Source: Nibrella saemangeumensis
Lineage (GTDB): Bacteria > Bacteroidota > Bacteroidia > Cytophagales > Spirosomataceae
Assembly (NCBI RefSeq): GCF_039541915.1
Contig: NZ_BAABHD010000005.1
Location: 496,001-560,000 of the forward strand
DNA: 64,000 nt
Reading direction: 5' to 3'
The notes under the pieces were generated by a model. It was given only the letters and a program-made list of their open reading frames with translations, did no database searches and was not told the DNA's origin. The position numbers and the translations under genes were made by a program. Numbering within the stretch: position 1 is the first letter of the stretch; every line of letters starts with the position of its first letter. Shown here one piece after another: positions 42,143 through 50,654 of the stretch.

Positions 42143-43345
42143 TTACCCATTTTTACTGATAACCGTCTCTCCGTGTGGGGTATGAATAAATTTCTTTTCG
42201 GCCGTTTTGAATTTCAGCAGCGAACAGATCATGCGGAAAACCAGCCGGGGAAACGTAAACACATCGCGGAAGGAGAGTTTTTCCCACAGATAGCCCGGTA
42301 TGGAGATCAGCAGCGTTACGGCCAGAATTCCTAACAGACTACCCATACCAAGCAGAACAGCCTGAAATCCGGTGACCAGCCCTACCAGCACCCCAAAGCA
42401 TAGCGTAGCCAGCAGCAGTGTCCGGGGTAGTATCAGCGCTTTAATGAAACCATTGGCGGCATCCCAGCGACCTTGCAGCAGTTGCCGGATACCGGTCGGG
42501 TAATAGAACTTCAGGAACTGAATCTGGGCCGCAATCCAGCGGGTGCGCTGCCGCTCAAAAACCTCCAGGTTCTGCACCTTCTCATCGTATATATAAGCCT
42601 TAGGCAGATAAGCAATTTTGATTCCTTCCAGCATGAGCAGCATTTCCAGTTCTTTGTCATAGCCCCCAACCGTCCGCAACCGGGTCATGGCCCGCTTCAT
42701 CCTTTCGGGTTCAAACGCCATACCGGAGCCAATCAGCGAAGCCGATAACCCCAGCGCCCGCTGCCCCGCCCGAAACAAATGATTATTCACCTCCTCATTC
42801 ATGGCATCGAACACGGCAACCCCAGTATTGGTATTCTTGGCTACCCGATGCCCCTGCACCGCCCGCCAGCCGCTATCGAACGCCAGATTTACCTGCTGCA
42901 AAAAGTCGGGAGCCATGTGATTGTCGGCATCTGATACCACCACCACCTCATACCGGTTTTCAGGTAGCAGATTCAGCGCCTGCGTCAGTGATTTCTGAAC
43001 GGTAGATTGTTCAAACTGCACCTCCAGCACCTGTACCGGGTAGTGCCTCAGCGTTTCCAGCGTTTCCGGTTTGAAGGAATCAGCAATAACGTAGATGTCA
43101 TAAGCGTCCGACGGATACTGCTGCCGGAGATTAGCCTGAACGGAGTCAATAATAACGGTATCTTCCTTATAGGCCGGAATCAGCACGGCGATGCGCCGGA
43201 AACGGACCGGCTGCCGACCAGCCGGAATATCGGTTCTGGTTTTCAGGCGACCGGCCACTGCCAGACTAAGCAGGTAAAGAACATTGAACAGCAGATAGCT
43301 GCCGATGGGCAGCAGAATGAAATAGGCCAGTAAACTATTGATCAT
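42143..43345 (-). CDS. Membrane-bound family 2 glycosyltransferase (cellulose synthase-like)
   Basis: This 400-residue protein has an N-terminal membrane helix (SLLAYFILLPIGSYLLFNVL), a GT-A domain (IAVLIPAYKEDTVI; substrate motif VVVVSDADNHMAPDF with D-A-D; acceptor/base region GGYDKELEMLLML; Q-R-x-R-W as RQRTRWIAAQIQ) and two or more C-terminal helices (LATLCFGVLVGLVTGFQAVL). These features match processive-type GT2 enzymes. It is likely to build or modify a surface glycan. It is divergent from the secreted glycoside hydrolase gene. Confidence 0.87.
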   Translation of the reverse strand: MINSLLAYFILLPIGSYLLFNVLYLLSLAVAGRLKTRTDIPAGRQPVRFRRIAVLIPAYKEDTVIIDSVQANLRQQYPSDAYDIYVIADSFKPETLETLRHYPVQVLEVQFEQSTVQKSLTQALNLLPENRYEVVVVSDADNHMAPDFLQQVNLAFDSGWRAVQGHRVAKNTNTGVAVFDAMNEEVNNHLFRAGQRALGLSASLIGSGMAFEPERMKRAMTRLRTVGGYDKELEMLLMLEGIKIAYLPKAYIYDEKVQNLEVFERQRTRWIAAQIQFLKFYYPTGIRQLLQGRWDAANGFIKALILPRTLLLATLCFGVLVGLVTGFQAVLLGMGSLLGILAVTLLISIPGYLWEKLSFRDVFTFPRLVFRMICSLLKFKTAEKKFIHTPHGETVISKNG

Positions 43346-43551
43346 TAGCGAGCAAGGTCAATTGAAGGCATTCCGGGCCATAAACTACCTCTTCCTTTTG
43401 GGAAGGGTGTTGGTTAATAAGATTATGGCCGGTTGCCGGGATAACTTATCAAAGATATTGATGATCGAAGCAATCTGGCCGAACTTGCCAGCGAATTGCG
43501 TCCAATTCTATTTTGCGGTCACCTGATTCTGCCGAATGCAAACGAGATGCT

Positions 43552-45849
43552 ATGGCTAATCTATACCTCGCTCTAGGGAAAGTCGTGCCGGGTCTGCTGC
43601 TCCTGGCAGCTTCCTTTGTGGCATATACCAACATAGCAGGGTGGTATTCCCCCACCGCAACGCAGACGGCGACGAACAAGATCCCGGTTGATTTCAGACG
43701 CTGGTATCAGCTTAACACCAATACCAACAGTCTGGAGGCTTTCTTCGATGGGCGCACTGATTCGGGCCTTGAAATTAGAGGAACCCGCATACTGGAAAAT
43801 TACGAGGCCTATTATCCGCTTCAGGATGGTGAGGAGATTACCCTCACCGCCGTTAAATTTTTCAGCAACAATGTATCGGGCGAAGGGAGCAGTGATCCTA
43901 AAAAGCCTCTGACGCTGTCGATCATCGATGCGCAATGGCAGCGTATCCCCGTCGCTTCGTTCACAGGGAGCGCCTACGGCTGGGTTGGTTCTAACCCCGA
44001 ACAACCGAATACCATTGACCTGAAAACACCCATCAGTGGTGCCCGTTACCTGGTGCTGAACCTGTGGGACACGTACCCGACCGAAATCGAACTATACGGT
44101 ACGTATAAGGCACCCGCTAACCAGCCTACACCCGCTCCGGTTAAACCGGTGAAGCTGGGGGATATGTTCGGCGTGAACGTCTACGAGTGGAATTTCCAGA
44201 ATGGGGATACACCCTGGCAACTCAACGAAGCCAAAGTGCAGGTAGTGAGAAATTTTACGGGTATCCGGCATTACATGGATTGGGACCGCATTGAAACCAT
44301 TGAAGGCCGGTACGCCTTTAGTCCGACCCAGAGCGGTGGCTGGCATTACGATGCCATCTACGAGCGCTGCAAAGCGGAAGGCGTCACCGTGCTGGCCTGT
44401 CTGAAAACGATACCACAATGGCTGATGAATACTTACCCCCCCGACCAGCGCGATGCTGATAATGTGCCAGTGCGCTACGGCAAAGACTTTGCCGATCCCC
44501 GCTCTTACATCGAGCAGGCTAAAGTGGGCTTCCAGTATATCGCCCGCTACGGCAGCAATCCCAACGTAAACCCCAGCCTGCTGACGCTGGGTAACAACAA
44601 TGAAGTTAAAGTGGGCATGGGCGTAGTCAGGTACATTGAGTGCGATAATGAGCGGGATAAGTGGTGGGAAGGCCGCCGGGCCTATCAGACGGCCCGCGAA
44701 TATGCCGCTAACCTGTCGGCTTTTTATGATGGCCACCAAAATACCATGGGACCGGGTGTAGGCGTCAAAAACGCCGACCCTTCGGTGCAGGTGGTCATCG
44801 CGGGTATCTGCACCAGTAAGGATTATGTGCGGGGGATGATCGACTGGTGCAAAGAGCACCGGGGTTACCGACCTGACGGCAGCGTGAATGTCTGCTGGGA
44901 TGTGGTTAACTACCATTATTACATCTTCAACGAGCAGGCAAAACGCGGCTCGGCTCCGGAAGTATCACGGGCAGCCGCCGATGCCAGAGGGTATGTGCAA
45001 CTGGCCCACGAACAACTTAAGGGTATGCCGGTGTGGATTACCGAAGCCGGCTATGATGTTCACCAGAGCAGCCCGCTCAAGGCCATTCCCATCGGCGGCA
45101 AACCGGCACTGGTATCCCATGCCGACTGGATTCTGCGCACGGCCCTGCTATATGCCCGCTCCGGCATCGATAAGCTTTTCTTCTACCAGCTTTATGACGA
45201 CAATCAATCAGGTGGACAATACGCCACATCGGGATTGGCCGACGAAGCGACGCTGCGTCGGCGGCCTGCTGCCGATTACCTGTACCAGGTCGACCGACAA
45301 TTTGGGGAGTATCGGTATCAGCAGACAATCTGGAATACACCTCTTGTAGATCGGTACGAACACAGCGGCCAGTCGATGTACATGCTGGTGGTCCCGGAGG
45401 AAAAAGGCCATACCGAGCCATACCTGCTGAATCTGGGAAACGCCGGCCGTGCCCGGATCTACAGGCCCAAAGCAGGCAGCGACGCCCTGGAAGAGCAGGA
45501 GGTTCGTACGCAACAGGGAAAACTAAAGATTACAGTCACCGAAACCCCCGTTTTTGTGGTACCCGTACCGGAAGACAAGGCCGACCTGACGCTCAAATCG
45601 CTCCAGGTCTTTCCAAATCCAGTTACGCACGCGTTGTCGCTGGTGCTGAATAATGCCAGCCGCGAGCCCGTTAAGGTTCATATCTACGACTCCAGTCTGG
45701 GCCGGCTGCACCGACAGGCGAGTTTTCCAAAAACATCTCCTGTTCTGTCGGGCACTCTTGATATGTCGACGCTGCCGGCCGGGGTTTATTTACTGGAGAT
45801 TACCCAGGGGTCGGAAAAGATAGTACAAAAAATAGTAAAGCAGCCTTAG
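43552..45849 (+). CDS. Secreted clan GH-A-like glycoside hydrolase with type IX sorting domain (type A)
   Basis: ATG 43552 (MANLYLALGKVVPGLLLLAA) gives 765 residues with a signal or anchor helix. Residues about 40-195 form a beta-sandwich (carbohydrate-binding-like). Residues about 210-600 are a TIM barrel with likely acid/base Glu in IECDNERDKWW and nucleophile Glu in VWITEAGYDVHQ, as in GH39/GH5-like enzymes. The last about 75 residues are a T9SS type A domain (LQVFPNPVTHALSLVL ... LPAGVYLLEITQGSEKIVQK). Its position beside the polysaccharide cluster suggests it trims or releases that polymer; this is inference. Confidence 0.85.
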   Translation: MANLYLALGKVVPGLLLLAASFVAYTNIAGWYSPTATQTATNKIPVDFRRWYQLNTNTNSLEAFFDGRTDSGLEIRGTRILENYEAYYPLQDGEEITLTAVKFFSNNVSGEGSSDPKKPLTLSIIDAQWQRIPVASFTGSAYGWVGSNPEQPNTIDLKTPISGARYLVLNLWDTYPTEIELYGTYKAPANQPTPAPVKPVKLGDMFGVNVYEWNFQNGDTPWQLNEAKVQVVRNFTGIRHYMDWDRIETIEGRYAFSPTQSGGWHYDAIYERCKAEGVTVLACLKTIPQWLMNTYPPDQRDADNVPVRYGKDFADPRSYIEQAKVGFQYIARYGSNPNVNPSLLTLGNNNEVKVGMGVVRYIECDNERDKWWEGRRAYQTAREYAANLSAFYDGHQNTMGPGVGVKNADPSVQVVIAGICTSKDYVRGMIDWCKEHRGYRPDGSVNVCWDVVNYHYYIFNEQAKRGSAPEVSRAAADARGYVQLAHEQLKGMPVWITEAGYDVHQSSPLKAIPIGGKPALVSHADWILRTALLYARSGIDKLFFYQLYDDNQSGGQYATSGLADEATLRRRPAADYLYQVDRQFGEYRYQQTIWNTPLVDRYEHSGQSMYMLVVPEEKGHTEPYLLNLGNAGRARIYRPKAGSDALEEQEVRTQQGKLKITVTETPVFVVPVPEDKADLTLKSLQVFPNPVTHALSLVLNNASREPVKVHIYDSSLGRLHRQASFPKTSPVLSGTLDMSTLPAGVYLLEITQGSEKIVQKIVKQP

Positions 45850-46114
45850 CAACTTCTTCGATGCCGGGTCAGACGCCTAGTGAGAAAACCGGGCCGACCA
45901 GTAGATAAGATTGCAACAGATTATGGCCCCGGTTCGGCCTATACGCCTGTTTGTCAATTAGGACTTTTACTATCTTGCCCCGGTGAAGACTTCTGGTTTA
46001 AACAAATGGCCGCCCAAGTGTATATGTATCCAGTACGTACAGCCAATAGTTTCCAGTAGGAAGGCACGGCTCGTCTGACGTCAGGCCTACTCAACTTCTC
46101 AACGCATCCATACT

Positions 46115-47431
46115 ATGAATGACGGTAAAGTTTTATGGAAGACTTTTGTTTTCGTATGCTGTATACTCCTGGGGTACCCGATTGACAGCCATGCGCAATC
46201 CTGCAATGGCTCCCTCGGCGACCCCATTGTTAATCAAACCTTTGGTGCCGGTCGGCTTGGGGCGCTAACGGCCGAGCAAACCACGTATAAATATGTCTCT
46301 ACCAACTGCGCCAACGATGGTGAATACACACTGGCCAGTGCGGTAAACCCGGCTTGTTTTTACGGAACCTGGCACCGGCTTACCGAAGACCACACTCCTG
46401 GCGACAAAGACGGCAATATGCTTGTCGTAAATGCCTCACACGGAGCCGGCGAATTTTATAAGCAGCAGGTCACGGGGCTTTGCGGAGGAACCACCTTTGA
46501 GTTCTCGGTCTGGATTGTCAACCTGATGAGCCTCCGGACCCCGTCGGTCCCCTGTGTATTAAGGCAGGTCGATCCAAATATCACCATGCGCATTGAGACG
46601 ACAGATGGCACCCTCATCAAAGCGATCGATACCGGCACTATCGAACGCACCGGATCAGCGGCCTGGAAGCGGTTTGCCGCGCTGTTTACCTTGCCCTCCG
46701 GTACATCGAGTGTGGTGCTGCGACTGGTCAACAATGAAATCGGTGGCTGCGGCAACGACCTGGCGCTGGATGACATTCAGTTCAGACCCTGCGGCCCCCT
46801 GCTTCAGGCCAGCTTTGGTGTAGGGTCGGCTGCCGATACGGTGCTGTGCAGCAATAGTGAACTGGTGATCAACTCTTCGCTCGGATCCGGCTACTCCAAT
46901 CCTTCTTTCCAGTGGCAGGAAAGCAAAGACGGCAAGGCCTGGACCGATATTGCCGGAGCCAATACGCCCGTATATACCGTCAACACTACTATTCCCCAGA
47001 AAAAGTATTACCGTCTGGTCAGTGCCGAAGCCGAGAACATCCGGAATTCGCAGTGCCGGGCCGTCTCCACAGCCCTGACTGTTACCACCTGTGCCTGCGT
47101 CTTAACCACGTACCTCGATATGTACGTGCCCACGGTCTTTACGCCCAATGATGACCGGGTAAACGATACATTTGATATCTATGTCAGCCAAAGCGTACCC
47201 GTCGACCTGAAGATTTACAACCGGTGGGGAAGCGTAGTTTTTGCAACCGCGACCATGGATCAGAAATGGGACGGTAATTACCTGGACCGGCCTTGTCCGC
47301 CGGGAGATTATACGTGGGAGGTTAATTACGAAATAACTGATTTTAAAAACCTACAGGGCCGTTCAAGGGCCGCAGCCGAATGTCCATTGCGTAAAGTAAC
47401 CCAGCAGGGCCATATTCTGCTACTACGCTAG
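46115..47431 (+). CDS. Secreted protein with gliding-motility (T9SS type B) C-terminal domain
   Basis: The 438-residue product has a signal peptide (VFVCCILLGYPIDSHA before QSCNG). Residues about 30-230 resemble a lectin-like jelly roll (GEFYKQQVTGLCGGTTFEF, RLVNNEIGGCGNDLALDDI) with several Cys. About 245-330 is an Ig-like domain (FQWQESKDGKAWTDIAG). The C-terminal 90 residues are the CHU_C/type B sorting domain (VPTVFTPNDDRVNDTF, LKIYNRWGSVVF, WDGNYLDRPCPPGDYTWEV). It should be exported by the type IX system and act at the cell surface, possibly as a glycan binder. Confidence 0.87.
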   Translation: MNDGKVLWKTFVFVCCILLGYPIDSHAQSCNGSLGDPIVNQTFGAGRLGALTAEQTTYKYVSTNCANDGEYTLASAVNPACFYGTWHRLTEDHTPGDKDGNMLVVNASHGAGEFYKQQVTGLCGGTTFEFSVWIVNLMSLRTPSVPCVLRQVDPNITMRIETTDGTLIKAIDTGTIERTGSAAWKRFAALFTLPSGTSSVVLRLVNNEIGGCGNDLALDDIQFRPCGPLLQASFGVGSAADTVLCSNSELVINSSLGSGYSNPSFQWQESKDGKAWTDIAGANTPVYTVNTTIPQKKYYRLVSAEAENIRNSQCRAVSTALTVTTCACVLTTYLDMYVPTVFTPNDDRVNDTFDIYVSQSVPVDLKIYNRWGSVVFATATMDQKWDGNYLDRPCPPGDYTWEVNYEITDFKNLQGRSRAAAECPLRKVTQQGHILLLR

Positions 47432-47905
47432 GAGAGCTAATACCCAGACATTTAGAAACGCTGAGCAGGAGGTCCGGATTTAAAACCGCTACCTCAGTTT
47501 ATTAATTTGATATTGTATAAAACTTTTGTTTGTGGTAGTATTGGACCCTTTACATATGTTTTGCAGGCATAGTGGTCCTATTGCCGGCCAGGTGGTTAAC
47601 CACCCGACCAGCAATACCCTATGAGCTACGTATATTATTAACGTTACAGTTCTCTATCAGGCAGAACAGATCGTGTGCCGGCCGCCAGAAACCAATAGCC
47701 GGTACTGATAACCGACTTAAGTTAGTCGTTGTATGCTGAATAGAGAAAATAGCATTTAACAAGTTTCGCCAAACAAAGCTTTCTACAATGCTGTTACGTT
47801 CATCAATGCTGCTCCGTTATACGATCTCCTCTGGAGACCGGCACTCCGTACGTATACGCCGTGCAGCGTTTCTCATGGCTTAATATTTTCCAACTCAACC
47901 TCGTT
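47432..47905 (+). other. 474-bp intergenic region before the polysaccharide cluster
   Basis: No ORF with credible coding character was found on either strand. The region holds a 38-nt imperfect palindrome (47579-47616) and an AT-rich part at 47500-47560 that could carry a promoter (TATGTTTTG near 47566 is close to the -7 consensus). It may be a long regulatory leader for the receiver/sugar-transferase genes. Confidence 0.5.
47579..47616. promoter_or_regulatory. 38-nt palindrome, candidate operator or hairpin
   Basis: The centre GGTGGTTAACCACC (47591-47604) is a perfect 14-bp palindrome. The outer TATTGC (47579-47584) and GCAATA (47611-47616) are also exact inverted copies, and 16 of 19 paired positions match overall. 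There is no loop, which suits a dimeric protein-binding site more than a terminator. It sits about 290 bp upstream of the first cluster gene. Confidence 0.6.
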
Positions 47906-48412
47906 ATGAAATCGAAATTTAATTTACTTTTAGTTGAAGAGAATTTGCACCTGGCCAGCGTTCTGGAGCAGACTCTCAAAACAGATTTTAACATAACTGT
48001 AGCTGCAACCGGAAATGAAGCGGTGCGCCTTCTGGTGGGAGGCAACCAGTTTGATTTCATCATCAGCGAATTAGAATTGACCCATTTTAGCGGCCTGAAG
48101 CTGGTCAAACTGATCCGAACCAGTATGCTGCTACGCCATATCCCCATCCTGATTCTGTCCGGTTCTACCGAGAGCGATACCCGCATTACCTGCCTGGAAG
48201 AGGGAGCCGACGGCTGCATCACCAAGCCCTTCAACCCACTCGAAGTAAAAGCCAAACTGCACGCCATGTTACGGCGGACCAAAACGCAGGTATTCCAGGC
48301 TGAAACTCCAACTGTACCTGAGCATTTTGATAAGGAGTTTGGAAAACTTAACGTACTCCGCTCCCGTTTGTCGTCTATCCTTCGTGGCTACTCTACTACG
48401 GTAGGAGCATAA
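47906..48412 (+). CDS. Stand-alone receiver-domain protein with Glu at the phospho-acceptor site
   Basis: ATG 47906 (MKSKFNLLLVEENLHL) gives 168 residues. Residues 1-125 are a CheY-like receiver. The acidic pair is E11-E12 where Asp is usual. The phospho-acceptor position holds E55 (FIISELELTHFSG). The conserved Ser (S85) and Lys (K107, CITKPFNPLEV) are kept. A Glu in place of Asp often mimics the phosphorylated state, so this may be a permanently active or phosphorylation-independent protein. The 40-residue tail has no DNA-binding domain. It is the first gene of the exopolysaccharide cluster, about 85 bp before the fusion sugar transferase. Confidence 0.85.
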   Translation: MKSKFNLLLVEENLHLASVLEQTLKTDFNITVAATGNEAVRLLVGGNQFDFIISELELTHFSGLKLVKLIRTSMLLRHIPILILSGSTESDTRITCLEEGADGCITKPFNPLEVKAKLHAMLRRTKTQVFQAETPTVPEHFDKEFGKLNVLRSRLSSILRGYSTTVGA

Positions 48413-48496
48413 CCTTAAGCTACCAGGTGTTTTCTGCGTTCAGGCAGTAACCGCCTGGTAACAGAAACAGCGCTATTGGTTTTGTAACGTCTCCGT

Positions 48497-49726
48497 ATGG
48501 ATAACTTTACCCTGTATCAACCTATGAATACCGTAGATCGTGATCCTACACCCTATATTCTAGTGGTGGAAGACGACGATGGGGTATTTTTTCAGATAGC
48601 CAGACTGGTCAATTCAGCCTGTTCAGTGGTTCATTTCCGGCAGGCACACGAGGCCACCCAATGGCTGCGTGAAGGGCATAAGGTAGACATGATCATTGCC
48701 GGCGAAAAAAACGGTGCATTTGACCTGATTGCCAACATCCGCAACCAGGCAGCGTTTTCGCATACGCCTTTTCTAATTACCAGTAATTATCTGAGCTCCG
48801 GTTTATTACAGAACGCTATCCGCTCGGGGGCTACCGATGTGTTGCTGGTCAACGACAACGACGAAGCCATCAGGGAAAAAATCATGTATTTTTTGTCGTT
48901 GCAGTTACCACCTTTCCTGGCCAACCACCACTTCTTATCGGGCTCTGTTCTGTTTAAGCTCCCCTGGTGGAAGCGTCTGATCGATATTACCGTTTCGCTG
49001 GTAGCGCTGCTGCTCCTGTCACCGGTCCTGCTGCTGGTGGCGCTGCTAATCCGGCTGGACTCAAGGGGCCCCGTCCTGTACAGTTCCCGGCGGGTAGGTA
49101 CCAACTTTCATGTGTTCAACATGTTTAAGTTTCGTACCATGCAACCCAAAGCCGATAAGCTGATCAGGAGCCTGGCCGATCAGAATATTTACAGCAACGG
49201 CAAGAGAAACCCTGAGACTAGACAAACAGGCAGCGGACGGATTCAGCATTTGTGCGACAGTTGCCGGTTGGTTGGCACCACCTGCCAGCGGATACTCTTC
49301 GACCAGGACCGCATGGTCTGTGAGTACGAGTACCTGCACCGGCAGAAGGAGTCTGCTACATTCCTGAAGTTCAACAACGACCCGCGGGTAACGCGGCTCG
49401 GCCGGTTTCTGCGCAATAGCAGTATTGACGAACTACCGCAGCTTTACAATATTCTCGTCGGCGATATGTCGCTGGTGGGTAACCGCCCCCTGCCGCTGTA
49501 TGAAGCGGAAAAGCTGACGACCGATGAATACGTTAAGCGGTTTTCGGGACCAGCCGGCCTCACCGGGCTGTGGCAGGTAACCAAACGGGCTAAAGGCCAG
49601 GGCCCGATGTCGGAGGAAGAGCGGATCAGGCTGGACATCCGGTACGCCGAGACGTTCTCCTTCTGGACCGATATGTCGATCATTTACAAGACCTTTTTTA
49701 GCTTATGGCAGAAAGAGAACGTGTAA
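48497..49726 (+). CDS. Receiver-domain/initiating sugar transferase fusion (WcaJ-type)
   Basis: The 409-residue product has two parts. Residues about 18-135 resemble a receiver (YILVVEDDDGVFFQ) but lack the phospho-Asp (VDMIIAGEKNG) and the conserved Lys (DVLLVNDNDEAI). Residues about 150-409 are a bacterial sugar transferase with a membrane hairpin (LIDITVSLVALLLLSPVLLL), KFRTM, DELPQLYNILVGDMSLVGNR and GLTGLWQVTKR. Such enzymes put the first sugar phosphate on undecaprenyl phosphate. Between KFRTM and the catalytic motif is an insert with C253-x2-C256-x6-C263-x11-C275, a possible zinc site. The next gene overlaps by 22 bp. Confidence 0.87.
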   Translation: MDNFTLYQPMNTVDRDPTPYILVVEDDDGVFFQIARLVNSACSVVHFRQAHEATQWLREGHKVDMIIAGEKNGAFDLIANIRNQAAFSHTPFLITSNYLSSGLLQNAIRSGATDVLLVNDNDEAIREKIMYFLSLQLPPFLANHHFLSGSVLFKLPWWKRLIDITVSLVALLLLSPVLLLVALLIRLDSRGPVLYSSRRVGTNFHVFNMFKFRTMQPKADKLIRSLADQNIYSNGKRNPETRQTGSGRIQHLCDSCRLVGTTCQRILFDQDRMVCEYEYLHRQKESATFLKFNNDPRVTRLGRFLRNSSIDELPQLYNILVGDMSLVGNRPLPLYEAEKLTTDEYVKRFSGPAGLTGLWQVTKRAKGQGPMSEEERIRLDIRYAETFSFWTDMSIIYKTFFSLWQKENV

Positions 49727-50628
49727 AGGCGACAGTTCCCCTCGTGTCGATCATTACGATCAATTACAATCAGGCCGAGACAACGCGGCAGTTTCTGGAA
49801 TCGGCCCGGCATCTGACGTATCCAAACTATGAGATTCTGGTCGTCGATAATGCGTCTCAGCAGGTGCTGACGACCGTAATCAGTGAGCCGGACTATCCTA
49901 ATCTCCGCATTATCCGGAGCGAACGCAACCTGGGGTTCACCGGCGGAAACAACCTCGGTATGCAGGAGGCTAACGGCGACTATTTCTTTATCGTCAACAA
50001 CGATACGGAACTGACGCCAACCCTGCTGGAAGACCTGCTTCAGCCATTTGCAGAAGATCCGAAAATCGGTGTTACCTGTCCCAAGATCCGGTTCTTCGAT
50101 CAGCCGGATCTGGTGCAGTACGCCGGCTACAGCCCCATGAATATGTATACCGGCACCGCAACACCCGTTGGGGAACGGCAACCGGATAACGGACGCTTCG
50201 ACCAGCCGTCCCTGACGCACTTTGCCCACGGTTGCGCCATGATGGTGCGCCGGTCGGTGGTGGAGCAAGTGGGACGGTTTGCCGAACGCTTCTTCCTGTA
50301 TTACGAGGAGCTGGACTGGTCGCAACGGATTAAGAATGCCGGTTATCTGATCTACTACCAGGCCTCGGCGCTGATTCTGCATAAAGAGTCTGTCTCGGTG
50401 GGGCGGCAAAATCCGCTGAAGACCTACTACCTGACCCGTAACCGTATCCTGTACATGCGCCGGCATTGTTCGGCTCTGCAGCGCACGGTCTTTTATCTGT
50501 TTTTTACCGGGTGCGTCCTGCCCAAACATATGCTAACCTACCTGTCGACCGGACGGTTTGCCCACGCCAAAGCATTTGCTAAAGGTGTTTGGTGGAATCT
50601 GACCTCGTCGAGTGTATCGGCGGTTTAG
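49705..50628 (+). CDS. Family 2 glycosyltransferase (rhamnosyltransferase-like)
   Basis: This 307-residue soluble GT-A enzyme begins with VSIITINYNQAETTRQFLES. It has LGFTGGNNLGMQEANGDYFF and the N-N-D metal motif in FIVNNDTEL, then FAHGCAMMVRRSVVEQVG and YYEELDWSQRIKNAG, typical of the rhamnosyltransferase-like GT2 group. It probably adds one sugar to the lipid-linked repeat unit. The start overlaps the sugar transferase by 22 bp, indicating translational coupling. Confidence 0.88.
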   Translation: MAERERVKATVPLVSIITINYNQAETTRQFLESARHLTYPNYEILVVDNASQQVLTTVISEPDYPNLRIIRSERNLGFTGGNNLGMQEANGDYFFIVNNDTELTPTLLEDLLQPFAEDPKIGVTCPKIRFFDQPDLVQYAGYSPMNMYTGTATPVGERQPDNGRFDQPSLTHFAHGCAMMVRRSVVEQVGRFAERFFLYYEELDWSQRIKNAGYLIYYQASALILHKESVSVGRQNPLKTYYLTRNRILYMRRHCSALQRTVFYLFFTGCVLPKHMLTYLSTGRFAHAKAFAKGVWWNLTSSSVSAV

Positions 50629-50654
50629 CCTGTTAACTGACACCGTACAACACC

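Noticed and set aside
44092..44916. 274-codon minus-strand frame within the glycoside hydrolase gene
   Set aside because: It is antisense to a gene with complete TIM-barrel and sorting-domain motifs.
45887..45934. Inverted repeat AACCGGGCC/GGCCCCGGTT after the glycoside hydrolase gene
   Set aside because: It is nine base pairs with a bulge, a 30-nt loop and no U-tract; too weak to call.
49684..50529. 281-codon open frame on the minus strand opposite the GT2 gene
   Set aside because: The plus-strand frame has clear glycosyltransferase motifs; the antisense frame has none.
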